A model generated the notes under the pieces. That model made no database searches, was not told the DNA's origin, and saw only the letters and a list, made by a program, of their open reading frames with translations. 64,000 bases of DNA. Source: Actinomycetota bacterium (lineage in GTDB: Bacteria > Actinomycetota > Actinomycetes > Propionibacteriales > Propionibacteriaceae). Positions 18,732-27,296 of this stretch are shown one piece after another. The first letter of the stretch is position 1. Each line of letters begins with the position of its first letter. The position numbers were made by a program, and so were the translations under genes. The stretch covers positions 1 to 64,000 of the forward strand of contig JAIUOT010000058.1 in the NCBI GenBank assembly GCA_020161015.1. The letters are read 5' to 3'.

Positions 18732-19963
18732 CGCGTCACGTCCAGTTCGCCGAGGTCGACGCTGGCCCTGACGTGCAGGACGGGTGCGTCAGGGTCCGCC
18801 GCCGCGTAGGTGGTGGCCCCGGAGAGGTCGAGCCCGTCACGGCTCTCGGTCCGCGTCCCGTCCGTGGTGTGCGCCTCGCCGGCCTTGACCGTCCAGTCGA
18901 CGACCACCGTGACATCACTGGGCACCTGGAGGGTGAGCTGTCCTGCGCCGACGTGGACGTCCAGCGACTGGTCCCCGGCCAGCGCGAGGCCGGTCAGGTC
19001 GACGGTCAGGTCGCCGGCCGTGAGGTCGAGTTGCCTCGGCATCTGGGCACCCGAGGCGAACCGGTGCACCTGCTCGCCGACCGACGGCGGCTGCAGCCCG
19101 TGGGAGGCGACCAGGAGGTTCGCGGTGGCCACGGCCGCAACGATCGTGGCCGGCAGCAGGAGGGGAGGGCGCCCCGGGCGGGTGGACGCGAGCAGGGTGA
19201 GCCCCAGGCCCGCCAGGACGGCGGAGGCGTAGGCGAGAGGGGTGGCGGGGAACCCGGCGAGCCCGAGGAGGGTGACCGCCAGCACCGCGCCCCCGACCAG
19301 AACCAGCGCGAGCCACCACAGCCGCCAGCTGCGTCGCATCCGCGGGACGGGCACCGGCGCAGGGAGGTCGTCGTCGCGGACGGCGAGGTCGGAAGCCGGG
19401 TCGGTGTAGGGCTGCTCCCACCGCTGCGTCTGCGGCGCGGCGAGCGCCGTCGACTCGTACCCCGGCGTCTGCTGCTCGACGAGCCGCACGCGCCAGTTCT
19501 CCGCCGCGCGCTCGAACGGCGTGGGCTCGGGCGGAGGAGCGGGGACCCGCGAGCCGCGTCCGCGGAACCCGAAGAACCAGACGAGGAAGATCACCACGAC
19601 AGGGCCGAGGCCGATGCCGTTGAAGCCGCCGATCGCCAGCACCACGACCGCCGTCGCGATGGTGGCGGCGACGACCGCACCGGTCGACCAGTTCCGGGTG
19701 AACGGGAGGATCCGCCGCACCGGCATCTCCGCCTGCCCGTCGCGCGGCATCAGCAGGAGGCCGGAGCCGTACGCGACGAGGCCGAGCCCGCCGAACACGC
19801 TCAGCACGACCAGCGCGATGCGCAGGAGGTTGGGGTCGAGTTGCCAGCGGCGGGCGAGGCCCGCGCACACGCCGCCCAGCATCGCGCCGTCACGGGGACG
19901 GCTGATCACGGGCAGGTTCTCTGGCACGTCTCCATTCAACGCAACCAGGGCCGCGCCGACCAT
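18728..19963 (-). CDS. PspC-domain membrane protein with C-terminal adhesin-like beta domain
   Basis: About 411 residues. An N-terminal PspC domain (LGGVCAGLARRWQLDPNLLRI) is followed by a second pair of helices, a Pro-rich cytoplasmic linker, four more helices, and a C-terminal soluble region of about 150 residues rich in beta-strand (DLTAGDLTVDLTGLALAGDQ). That region resembles the cell-wall-active-antibiotics-response/DUF2154-like domains often attached to PspC. The start is uncertain: ATG at 19963 or GTG at 19927. It is the first gene of a coupled minus-strand operon. Its probable sensor partner, the PspC kinase, is 4.6 kb away beyond a sugar-uptake operon. Confidence 0.85.
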   Translation of the reverse strand: MVGAALVALNGDVPENLPVISRPRDGAMLGGVCAGLARRWQLDPNLLRIALVVLSVFGGLGLVAYGSGLLLMPRDGQAEMPVRRILPFTRNWSTGAVVAATIATAVVVLAIGGFNGIGLGPVVVIFLVWFFGFRGRGSRVPAPPPEPTPFERAAENWRVRLVEQQTPGYESTALAAPQTQRWEQPYTDPASDLAVRDDDLPAPVPVPRMRRSWRLWWLALVLVGGAVLAVTLLGLAGFPATPLAYASAVLAGLGLTLLASTRPGRPPLLLPATIVAAVATANLLVASHGLQPPSVGEQVHRFASGAQMPRQLDLTAGDLTVDLTGLALAGDQSLDVHVGAGQLTLQVPSDVTVVVDWTVKAGEAHTTDGTRTESRDGLDLSGATTYAAADPDAPVLHVRASVDLGELDVTR

Positions 19964-20067
19964 GGGGGATGACCCTGAAGCCTCCCCGCATCCTCGCCCG
20001 GGGTTGCGCGGGACGCGGTGACCGCGTGCACGAAACGTTCTGTTTGATAACGATCCGGAAACGTCGC

Positions 20068-20123
20068 TTGACGGTGAGAGCGTTTGCAGTATTGACTTGC
20101 GGAGATCCCTCAGAGCGCTCTCA
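20068..20123 (+). promoter_or_regulatory. Promoter and LacI/CebR-type operators of the sugar ABC operon
   Basis: Candidate −35 TTGACG (20068–20073) and −10 TATTGA (20090–20095). Between them is TGAGAGCGTTT (20075–20085). Downstream is a ten-base palindrome AGAGCGCTCT (20112–20121). Both resemble the TGGGAGCGCTCCCA-type sites bound by CebR-like LacI repressors. A further AACGTT-centred repeat lies at 20032–20040. The likely repressor is encoded at 23602. Binding is inferred. Confidence 0.6.
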
Positions 20124-20195
20124 TTTCTTTGCGGGCGTGGGGTCCCAGTTGATGGCATTACCGCGGGTCCATCCCGCCGCAGACGAAGGAGTCCA

Positions 20196-21494
20196 ATGCG
20201 CTCATCCCTGATTCGGGGGGCCGCCACGGCTGCAGGTTTCGCCCTGTTGCTCGCCGGTTGCACCTCCGCCGCCCCTGCCCCGTCGGCCACGTCGGCGGCG
20301 CCCAGTGACCAGAAGGTCAGCCTGACCGTCGCGACGTTCAACGAGTTCGGCTACGACGACCTGTACGCGGAGTACATGAAGGATCACCCGAATGTGACGA
20401 TCGTCCCGAAGAAGGCCGCGACCTCGAACGAGGCCCGTGAGAACTACTTCAGCAAGCTCGCTGCGGGTTCGGGCCTGAGCGACATCGAGGCGATCGAGGT
20501 CGACTGGATGCCGGATGTGATGCAGACCGCCGACAAGCTGATGGATCTGAGTGGTGATGACGTGGCCGGGCGTTGGCTGGACTGGAAGACCAAGGCGGCC
20601 ACCACCACCGACGGCAAGCTGGTGGCTTTCGGCACCGACATCGGCCCGGAGGCGGTGTGCTACCGCTCGGACCTGTTCAAGAAGGCCGGCCTGCCGACCG
20701 ACCGCGAAGAGGTCGCCAAGGCCCTGGGCACCACCTGGGAGGACTACTTCAACCTGGGCAAGCAGTTCGTCGCCAAGTCCGGCGGCGTGGCCTGGTTCGA
20801 CTCGGCCGACGCGATCATGCAGGGCCAGATCAACCAGCTGCCGAACGCCTTCTCCTCCTCCGACACCGAAGAGGTGCTGATCCCGCTGGGGGAGAACCAG
20901 CCGGTCAAGGACATGTACACCTCGATCCTGAAGGCGTCGGTCGATGACAAGCTGTCCGCGAACCTGCAGCAGTGGCAGCCGGACTGGGTGAACGCCTTCC
21001 AGAAGGGCAAGTTCGCGACCATGCTGTGCCCGGGCTGGATGCTGGGTGTGATCGAGGGCAACGCCAAGGGTGTGGAGGGTTGGGACATCGCCAACACCTT
21101 CCCCGGTGGCGGCGGCAACTGGGGTGGCTCCTACCTGACCGTCCCGGCGCAGGGCGCGAACCAGGCTGCGGCTCGTGAGCTGGCTGCGTGGCTGACCGCT
21201 CCGGAGCAGCAGATCAAGGCGTTCAAGGCCAAGGGCACCTTCCCGAGCCAGGTCGAGGCGCTGAGCAGCCCTGACCTGCTGGGTGTGAAGAACGCGTTCT
21301 TCAACGACGCGCCGACCGGGCAGATCCTGGCCGACCGCGCCAAGGCCGTCACCGTGGTGCCGTTCAAGGGCCCGCAGTACTTCGCGGTTCGTCAGGTCGT
21401 CTCCGACGCCATCAACCGGGTCGACGTGACCAAGAAGCAGTCCGCGACCGACTCGTGGGCGCAGGCCATCAAGGAGTTCGAAGCCCTCGGCTGA
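20196..21494 (+). CDS. Sugar ABC transporter substrate-binding lipoprotein (CebE-like)
   Basis: A 432-residue family-1 solute-binding protein. GAAGGAG seven bases before the ATG fixes the start. It has a lipoprotein signal (RGAATAAGFALLLAGCTS) with lipidated Cys at about residue 23. The mature protein shows the two-lobed pattern of carbohydrate binders (LTVATFNEFGYDDLYAEYMK near the start; FATMLCPGWMLGVIEGN in the middle). Permease sequences downstream resemble cellobiose/cello-oligosaccharide systems of Streptomyces. It is first in an operon of binding protein and two permeases with no ATPase, so a shared MsiK-type ATPase from elsewhere is expected. Substrate assignment is moderate. Confidence 0.9.
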   Translation: MRSSLIRGAATAAGFALLLAGCTSAAPAPSATSAAPSDQKVSLTVATFNEFGYDDLYAEYMKDHPNVTIVPKKAATSNEARENYFSKLAAGSGLSDIEAIEVDWMPDVMQTADKLMDLSGDDVAGRWLDWKTKAATTTDGKLVAFGTDIGPEAVCYRSDLFKKAGLPTDREEVAKALGTTWEDYFNLGKQFVAKSGGVAWFDSADAIMQGQINQLPNAFSSSDTEEVLIPLGENQPVKDMYTSILKASVDDKLSANLQQWQPDWVNAFQKGKFATMLCPGWMLGVIEGNAKGVEGWDIANTFPGGGGNWGGSYLTVPAQGANQAAARELAAWLTAPEQQIKAFKAKGTFPSQVEALSSPDLLGVKNAFFNDAPTGQILADRAKAVTVVPFKGPQYFAVRQVVSDAINRVDVTKKQSATDSWAQAIKEFEALG

Positions 21495-21516
21495 CCGGTC
21501 GAGCACCAACTCCGAC

Positions 21517-21552
21517 GGTGGGGTGGGGTGCACCTGTGCACCCCACCCCACC
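21517..21552 (+). terminator. Strong hairpin between binding-protein and permease genes
   Basis: Perfect 16-bp stem (21517–21532 with 21537–21552) with a CCTG loop. In such operons this placement usually stabilises or terminates the first message, so that the binding protein is made in excess. Confidence 0.8.
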
Positions 21553-21579
21553 GCCTGACCCCCGCGAAAGGTGTCAACG

Positions 21580-22515
21580 ATGACCTGGCGTCAACGACTC
21601 GGCCGATGGGACGTCAAGAGCGCTCCCTACCTCTACATCGCACCGTTCTTCATCCTGTTCGCCCTCGTGGGCATGTTCCCGCTGCTGTACACCGGCTGGG
21701 TCGCCCTCAACAAGTGGAGCCTGATCACGGGCAACCAGGGTTTCATCGGGTTCGGCAACTTCCAGTACGTGCTGGCCCAGCCGCGGTTCTGGGACGCGGT
21801 GGTGAACACCTTCAGCATCTTCCTGCTCTCCTCGGTCCCGCAGATGATTTTGGCCATCGGGATCGCGAGCGTGCTCGACGCCAACCTGCGCGCAAAGACC
21901 TTCTGGCGGATGGGCGTCCTGGTCCCCTACGTGGTGGCGCCGGTGGCGGTGTCGCTGGTGTTCGGCCAGTTGTTCGCCGACGAGTCCGGCGTGATCAACG
22001 CCGTGTTGACCAACATCGGGCTGGACCCGATCGGTTGGCATTCGGACCGGTTGTGGTCACACGTGGCGATCGCCACGATGGTGAACTTCCGCTGGACCGG
22101 CTACAACACCTTGATCTTCCTGGCCGCGATGCAGGCGATCCCGCGGGATGTGATCGAGGCGGCTATCGTCGACGGCGCCAGCCGGTGGCAGACCTTCCTC
22201 AACGTGACCGTGCCGATGCTGCGTCCCACGATCATCTTCGTGGTGATCACCTCCACGATCGGCGGCCTGCAGATCTTCGACGAGCCGCGGATGTACGACA
22301 ACTTCGGCCTCGGCGGGCCCGACCGGGAGTGGATGACGGTCACCATGTACCTCTACGAGCTGGGCTGGAACAGCCAGCGCAACCTCGGCCGATCCGCAGC
22401 GGTCGCCTGGCTGCTGTTCCTCATCATCGTCGCGTTCGCCCTGATCAACTACGCGATCACGCGCCGGATCTCCAGCGGTGACGTCCGCCCGATGCGAAAG
22501 GCGCTGGTGAAATGA
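21580..22515 (+). CDS. Sugar ABC transporter permease, MalF/CebF type
   Basis: A 311-residue inner-membrane subunit with six predicted helices. It carries the cytoplasmic EAA loop (EAAIVDGASRWQTFLNVTVPML) that docks the ATPase. Near the end, ELGWNSQRNLGRSAAVAWLL is typical of the cellobiose-type CebF group. The ATG at 21580 has GAAAGG eight bases upstream; the GTG at 21571 is an alternative. The stop overlaps the next permease start (ATGA). Confidence 0.93.
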   Translation: MTWRQRLGRWDVKSAPYLYIAPFFILFALVGMFPLLYTGWVALNKWSLITGNQGFIGFGNFQYVLAQPRFWDAVVNTFSIFLLSSVPQMILAIGIASVLDANLRAKTFWRMGVLVPYVVAPVAVSLVFGQLFADESGVINAVLTNIGLDPIGWHSDRLWSHVAIATMVNFRWTGYNTLIFLAAMQAIPRDVIEAAIVDGASRWQTFLNVTVPMLRPTIIFVVITSTIGGLQIFDEPRMYDNFGLGGPDREWMTVTMYLYELGWNSQRNLGRSAAVAWLLFLIIVAFALINYAITRRISSGDVRPMRKALVK

Positions 22516-23420
22516 CCTCCGTTGCCACCACCCACCAGCTGGCCGGCAAGGGTGCCGCCCGCGCCGCGGCGCGTCGTCGCGACCGGATGGAGGGCGGCCT
22601 GCGCCGTCCCGGCTGGGTCACCTACACGCTGCTCTCGCTGGTCGTGCTGATCTCCGCGCTGCCGTTGTACTACGCGTTCCTGCTGTCCACGTCGACGGCC
22701 GGCGACATCGCCCGCAACCCGATCCCGTCGCTGGTTCCGCAGGGTCACTTCTTCGAGAACGTGAACCGGGTGCTGACCGCCGGAATCGGGTTCTGGCAGG
22801 CCATGGCCAACAGCGTGATCGTCAGTGTGGTCACGGCGGTCGCGGTGGTGTTCTTCTCCACCCTGGCCGGCTACGCGTTCGCCAAGCTGAGGTTCCGTGG
22901 CCGCAACGGGCTGCTCGCCTTCGTCATCGGGACGATGGCCGTGCCCACCCAGCTCGGTGTCATCCCGCTGTTCATCGTGATGTCGAAGCTGGGCTGGACC
23001 GGGAAGCTGATCGCGGTCATCGTGCCGGCGATGGTGACCGCGTTCGGGGTGTTCTGGATGACCCAGTACCTGTCCGAGGCGCTGCCGTACGAGCTGATCG
23101 AGGCCGCCCGCGTGGACGGCTGCTCGATGATCCGCACGTTCTGGCACGTCGCCCTGCCCGCAGCCCGCCCGGCGGCGGCGATGCTCGCCCTGTTCACTTT
23201 CGTGGGCAGCTGGACGAACTTCTTCTGGCCGTTCATCGTGCTGGGATCCTCCAACCCGACCCTGCCAGTGGCCCTCCAGCTCCTCCAGGCGTCCTACTTC
23301 AAGGACATGTCGCTGATCATGGCCGGTGTCGTCCTCGCCACCCTGCCGCTGCTGGCACTGTTCGCCGTCGCCGGACGCCACCTCGTCTCCGGCATCATGG
23401 CCGGCGCCGTCAAGGGGTGA
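22512..23420 (+). CDS. Sugar ABC transporter permease, MalG/CebG type
   Basis: A 302-residue second membrane subunit with six helices. Its EAA loop is EAARVDGCSMIRTFWHVALP, and it ends with the family's usual GIMAGAVKG. A four-base overlap couples it to the upstream permease. It is followed by an imperfect hairpin and then by the LacI regulator with its own promoter. No glycosidase gene accompanies the operon. Confidence 0.93.
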   Translation: MTSVATTHQLAGKGAARAAARRRDRMEGGLRRPGWVTYTLLSLVVLISALPLYYAFLLSTSTAGDIARNPIPSLVPQGHFFENVNRVLTAGIGFWQAMANSVIVSVVTAVAVVFFSTLAGYAFAKLRFRGRNGLLAFVIGTMAVPTQLGVIPLFIVMSKLGWTGKLIAVIVPAMVTAFGVFWMTQYLSEALPYELIEAARVDGCSMIRTFWHVALPAARPAAAMLALFTFVGSWTNFFWPFIVLGSSNPTLPVALQLLQASYFKDMSLIMAGVVLATLPLLALFAVAGRHLVSGIMAGAVKG

Positions 23421-23426
23421 GGGGAC

Positions 23427-23453
23427 GGGCCGTCCGCCCTGGGCAGGCGGCCC
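23427..23453 (+). terminator. Possible terminator after the sugar permease operon
   Basis: GC-rich imperfect hairpin (CCGCC 23434–23438 with GGCGG 23446–23450, or GGGCCG 23427–23432 with CGGCCC 23448–23453). Confidence 0.4.
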
Positions 23454-23512
23454 GGGGGCGGAGGTTCGAAAGGGCGCTCCGCCCGTGGGGGCGCTTCGGT
23501 ATCCTTCGCTCG

Positions 23513-23590
23513 ATGAGCAGCCCCACCGGCTGCCCGGGGCCAGTGCAGGCTGGTTTCAGTGAGGACCACGGGCCCGAGCGGTTCAGGTGA
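23513..23590 (+). CDS. Possible leaderless small ORF upstream of the LacI regulator
   Basis: A 25-codon ORF opening MSSPTGCPGP. A −10-like TATCCT (23500–23505) ends seven bases before its ATG, matching the leaderless spacing seen elsewhere in the window. Its TGA (23588–23590) overlaps a GTG (23587) in the LacI frame and abuts that gene's AAGGAGG. It could therefore couple ribosomes to lacI. No sequence family; translation is unproven. Confidence 0.4.
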   Translation: MSSPTGCPGPVQAGFSEDHGPERFR

Positions 23591-23601
23591 AGGAGGCATC
23601 G

Positions 23602-24618
23602 GTGAGCAGGATGCTGAAGGTGGGCCACGTGGCGCCGACCCTTGAGGATGTGGCGCGGGTGGCCGGGGTGTCGCGGGCCACGGTGTCCCGGGTGGTCAAT
23701 GGTGGCGAGTTGGTGGCGGAGAAGACCTCGGAGACGGTGAACCGGGTGATCGCCCAGCTGGGGTATCACCCGAATCGTGCGGCGAGGGCGCTGGTCACGC
23801 GGCGGACCGGGGCGATCGCGGTGATCGTGCCGGAGGCCGACGAGCGGGTGTTCACCGACCCGTTCTTCCCGCAGGCCTACCACGGTGCGCTGCAGGCGTT
23901 CACCGATTCCGACGTGCAGGTGGTGCTGGCCATGGCCCAGCCCGGCGACAACGCGTCCCGGATGGTGCGCTACCTGGAGTCGGGCCATGTGGACGGGGCG
24001 ATCATCGTGTCCCACCACGGCCCCGGCCTGGCCCGGGCGCTGGCCCGCACGAACCAGCCGGTGGTGTTCGTCGGCGACCCGGAGACGCCCGGTCTCAGCT
24101 ACGTCGACGTCGACCAGGAGACCGCGGCCCGGACCGCGACCGAGTACCTGCTGGCCCGCGGCGCACGCCGGTTGGCGATGATCACCGGCCCGATGGACAT
24201 GGCCGCCGCCCGGCAGCGTGCCCGCGGCTACGAGCTGGCCATGGGCGCGGCCGGGCTCGACTCCTCGCTGCGGGCCGGCGGGGACTTCTCCACCAACGGC
24301 GGCGCCCAGGCGGCCGAGCGGCTGCTCGCCCAGGGGCGCGACTTCGACGGCCTGTTCGTCGCCAACGACCTGATGGCCGTCGGTGCGATCCGGGTGCTCA
24401 CCGAGGCCGGACGGCGCGTCCCCGACGACATCCGCGTGGTCGGCTTCGACAACTCCATCGCCGCCCTCCAGACCAACCCCGGCCTGACCACCATGACCAA
24501 CCCCGCCTCCGACCTGGCCAGAATGGCCGCCGAGATGCTCATCGGACTCCTCGCCGGCCAGCGACCCGACTCGCCGGTGATCCTGTCCAGCGAACTGGTG
24601 GTCCGCGGCTCGGCATGA
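23602..24618 (+). CDS. LacI-family transcriptional regulator (CebR-like)
   Basis: A 338-residue repressor. The N-terminal helix-turn-helix reads TLEDVARVAGVSRATVSRVV with the hinge helix (YHPNRAARALVTRRT) after it, followed by a periplasmic-binding-protein-like sugar sensor domain (FVANDLMAVGAIRVL, VVGFDN). GGAGG five bases upstream supports the GTG at 23602; the GTG at 23587 is an alternative coupled to a small ORF. It lies directly after the sugar operon, so control of that operon through the AGAGCGCTCT sites is the natural inference. Its stop overlaps the following kinase gene by four bases. Confidence 0.92.
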   Translation: MSRMLKVGHVAPTLEDVARVAGVSRATVSRVVNGGELVAEKTSETVNRVIAQLGYHPNRAARALVTRRTGAIAVIVPEADERVFTDPFFPQAYHGALQAFTDSDVQVVLAMAQPGDNASRMVRYLESGHVDGAIIVSHHGPGLARALARTNQPVVFVGDPETPGLSYVDVDQETAARTATEYLLARGARRLAMITGPMDMAAARQRARGYELAMGAAGLDSSLRAGGDFSTNGGAQAAERLLAQGRDFDGLFVANDLMAVGAIRVLTEAGRRVPDDIRVVGFDNSIAALQTNPGLTTMTNPASDLARMAAEMLIGLLAGQRPDSPVILSSELVVRGSA

Positions 24619-25931
24619 GCGCAGGCGAAGACCGGCCCGGCCCGGTCCAGGTCCCTCCCGACGTGGCGGCAGCCGCGCCGGCGCTCCCCGCGGAGTCGTC
24701 CGTGCAGCCCCGGTCGACCCGTCCCCTCGGTGAGGCCTGGATCGGCGGGGTGTGCGCAGGACTGGCCGAGCACCTGGGCTGGTCGGTGCTGGTGGTGCGA
24801 GTGATCTTCGTCATCGCGGCGGCCCTCGGGCTCGCCGGCGTCGCGCTCTACCTCGCGTTGTGGCTCGTCATGCCCCAGCAGGCGGGCCAGCGGTCGGCGC
24901 CGGGCCTGGAGGCGGGGGCCCGCACGGGCCTGCGTCCGGGCGCCGCGGCCACGCTGACCCCGGTGGACTACGGGGTGGCCAGTGCCCTCGTGCTGCTGGG
25001 TGGGGGCCTGTTCTGGCTGCTCCAGTCGTCGGCCTGGGCGCTCCCGGCGGCGCCGCTGCTGGCGGGCGCCCTGGCCGCAGCCGGGCTGGGGATGATCTGG
25101 TGGCAGGCCGACCGCGCGTCCACCCGCGAGCTGCGCCGCGGCTCGGGCTGGCGGCGGGTGATCGCCCCGCTCCTCGTCCACTGGACGACGGTCGTGGCGG
25201 TGGTCCTCGGGCTCGCCGCACTGGCCGCTGCGGTGACGGTGGTGGTGACGACGGTGGACGGGATCGGCGAGCTCCCGCGCATGCTGCTGCTCCTCGCGCT
25301 CGCGGTCGCCGCGCTCGCGCTGGCGGCGCTGCCGTGGTTCCTGCGGGTACGAAGGGCCCTGGCGAGGGCGAGGGACGACGCGCTGGTGGCCGACGCGCGG
25401 GCCGACATGGCGGCCCACCTGCACGACTCGGTGCTCCAGACGCTGGCCCTGATCCAGCGGCAGGCGTCAGACCCGAAGGCGGTGACGGCCCTCGCGCGTC
25501 GCCAGGAGCGCGAGCTGCGCCAGTGGCTGTACGGGGAGAGCCTCGGCTCGGCAACCCTCGCCGAGGCGCTGTCCGGCGAGATCATCGACGTGGAGGACCG
25601 GCACGGCGTGGACGTCGAGCTCGTCAGCGTCGGCGACTGCGAGTTGACGCCGGAGGTGACCGCACTGGTGCGCGCGGCGCGCGAGGCGATGGTGAACGCG
25701 GCCAAGCACTCCGGCGCCGACCGGATCGACGTGTACGCGGAGGTCGATCCCGAGCTGGTGTCGGTGTACGTGCGTGACCGCGGCAACGGGTTCGACCTCG
25801 CCGCGGTGGAGGAGGACCGGATGGGCGTGCGCGGCTCGATCGTCGAGCGGGTGAAGCGCGCGGGCGGACGGGCGATAATCAGGACGGCGCCCGGCGAGGG
25901 CACCGAGGTGAGACTGGAGTTGCCACGATGA
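24615..25931 (+). CDS. PspC-domain sensor histidine kinase
   Basis: A 438-residue membrane kinase. A disordered N-terminus is followed by a PspC domain (about residues 36–95, AWIGGVCAGLAEHLGWSVLV). Then come four further helices, a DHp segment with phosphoacceptor His in MAAHLHDSVLQTLALIQRQ (about residue 275), and a HATPase_c domain (EAMVNAAKHSG, DRGNGFDL, GVRGSIVERV). PspC kinases of this type pair with the adjacent LuxR regulator to sense envelope stress. Its ATG overlaps the lacI stop (ATGA), an unusual coupling of a sugar repressor with an envelope-stress kinase. Confidence 0.93.
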   Translation: MSAGEDRPGPVQVPPDVAAAAPALPAESSVQPRSTRPLGEAWIGGVCAGLAEHLGWSVLVVRVIFVIAAALGLAGVALYLALWLVMPQQAGQRSAPGLEAGARTGLRPGAAATLTPVDYGVASALVLLGGGLFWLLQSSAWALPAAPLLAGALAAAGLGMIWWQADRASTRELRRGSGWRRVIAPLLVHWTTVVAVVLGLAALAAAVTVVVTTVDGIGELPRMLLLLALAVAALALAALPWFLRVRRALARARDDALVADARADMAAHLHDSVLQTLALIQRQASDPKAVTALARRQERELRQWLYGESLGSATLAEALSGEIIDVEDRHGVDVELVSVGDCELTPEVTALVRAAREAMVNAAKHSGADRIDVYAEVDPELVSVYVRDRGNGFDLAAVEEDRMGVRGSIVERVKRAGGRAIIRTAPGEGTEVRLELPR

Positions 25932-26599
25932 GCGAGACCGAGACCGAGCGTGCCACCCCCGCGGCCTGGCGGGTGGTGGTGGTGGACGACCACGCGATGT
26001 TCCGCAGCGGGGTGAAGCACGACATCGGCGGGCGGGTGCAGCTGGTCGGCGAGGGCGAGGACGTGCCGACGGCCGTGGCGGCGATCCTCGCCGCCGTCCC
26101 CGACGTGGTGCTCCTCGACGTCCATCTCCCCGGCGGCGGCGGGATGGAGGTCATCAAGCAGGTCGGCGCGCTCGAGCCGGGCGTGAAGTTCCTCGCGCTG
26201 TCGGTGTCGGACGCTGCCGAGGACGTCATCGGCGTGATCCGCGCGGGCGCCCGCGGCTACGTGACCAAGTCGATCTCGGCCGACGAGCTCGTCGAGGCCA
26301 TCGGCAGGGTGGCGACCGGGGACGCCGTCTTCTCCCCGCGCCTGGCGGGGTTCGTGCTCGACGCGTTCTCCGGCGCGATCGACGTGGCGAGCATCGACGA
26401 GGACCTGGACCGGCTCAGCGTCCGCGAGCGCGAGGTGCTGCGGCTGATCGCGCGCGGCTACGCCTACAAGGAGGTGGCCCGGGAGCTGTTCATCTCGATC
26501 AAGACCGTCGAGACCCATGTCAGCAGCGTCCTGCGCAAGCTCCAGCTGTCGAACCGCCACCAGCTCACCCGGTGGGCCACCGACCGCAAGCTCGTCTAG
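25928..26599 (+). CDS. LuxR-family response regulator, partner of the PspC kinase
   Basis: A 223-residue regulator. In the receiver domain the acidic pair is at residues 20–21, phosphoacceptor D64 lies in VVLLDVHLPGGGG, and the switch Lys is in GYVTKSIS. The LuxR HTH is at about 155–215 (LSVREREVLRLIARGYAYKE). It overlaps the kinase gene by four bases. Probable targets are the PspC genes at 18.2–20 kb (inference). A strong terminator follows. Confidence 0.95.
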   Translation: MSETETERATPAAWRVVVVDDHAMFRSGVKHDIGGRVQLVGEGEDVPTAVAAILAAVPDVVLLDVHLPGGGGMEVIKQVGALEPGVKFLALSVSDAAEDVIGVIRAGARGYVTKSISADELVEAIGRVATGDAVFSPRLAGFVLDAFSGAIDVASIDEDLDRLSVREREVLRLIARGYAYKEVARELFISIKTVETHVSSVLRKLQLSNRHQLTRWATDRKLV

Positions 26600-26623
26600 T
26601 CGTCCTGCCGCGCCGCGGGCAGC

Positions 26624-26663
26624 AGGAGGGGACGGCCCCGGCGCGCCGGAACCGTCCCCTCCT
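26624..26663 (+). terminator. Bidirectional terminator after the PspC two-component pair
   Basis: Perfect 12-bp arms (26624–26635 and 26652–26663), with the run CCTTT at the 3' side. It lies between converging genes. Confidence 0.85.
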
Positions 26664-26669
26664 TTCGCG

Positions 26670-26921
26670 CTACTTCCGCCTGGTGATCAGGGAGTAGACC
26701 CACAGGACGAGGACCGAGCCGCCGATGGCCAGCAGCCAGGACCACAGCGAGAAGAAGCCGGTGACGCCGCGGTCGAAGAGTGCGCTCCCGATCCAGCCGC
26801 CGACGACACCACCGATGAGACCGGTGACCAGGCTGGACAGCCAGCCGCCCCGTTCCTTCATGATCGACTTGGCGATGGCGCCCGCGATCAGGCCCATCAG
26901 AATCCATGCAATGAAACCCAT
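26670..26921 (-). CDS. GlsB/YeaQ/YmgE family membrane protein (copy 1)
   Basis: An 83-residue protein of the transglycosylase-associated family with three helices and the Gly-rich motif GLIAGAIAKSIMKERGGWLS; the family motif GGVVGGWIG follows. Function is unproven; members are linked to stress. The ATG at 26921 is preferred over a start 36 bases upstream because TACGGT (26928–26933) ends six bases before it. It is a tandem paralog of the next gene. Confidence 0.87.
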   Translation of the reverse strand: MGFIAWILMGLIAGAIAKSIMKERGGWLSSLVTGLIGGVVGGWIGSALFDRGVTGFFSLWSWLLAIGGSVLVLWVYSLITRRK

Positions 26922-26987
26922 GGGGACACCGTAGGGGCCGCCGGGTGCCGGTCCCATCGGGTGGCACCCTGAATCGTCCCGAGGTGG

Positions 26988-27239
26988 TCAGCGGCGCGCG
27001 ATGACCCGGCCGTAGATCCACAGCACGATGACCGAGCCGAGCACGGCGAAGGCCCACGAACTGAGGGAGAAGAAGGGCAGGTCGCCGCTCCCGCTGAGCA
27101 CCAGCCCGATACCGCCGCCGACCATGGTGCCCGCGAGCGCGAGCAGCGTGGTGGCGAGCCAGCCGCCCTCGACGCCCATGATCGACTTCGCGATGACCGC
27201 CGCGATCAGCCCGAGGATCAGCAACGGGAGGAAGGTCAT
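26988..27239 (-). CDS. GlsB/YeaQ/YmgE family membrane protein (copy 2)
   Basis: Also 83 residues and aligning over its full length with the neighbour (AVIAKSIMGVEGGWLATTLL; IVLWIYGRVIARR). The −10 box TAGGGT (27246–27251) lies six bases before ATG, so each copy has its own leaderless promoter rather than forming an operon. Divergent from pcrA. Confidence 0.88.
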   Translation of the reverse strand: MTFLPLLILGLIAAVIAKSIMGVEGGWLATTLLALAGTMVGGGIGLVLSGSGDLPFFSLSSWAFAVLGSVIVLWIYGRVIARR

Positions 27240-27296
27240 GCCGCCACCCTAGCCATGGCGATCAAGGTCGGTGGCAGCGCTTAGGCTTGTGCAGCC

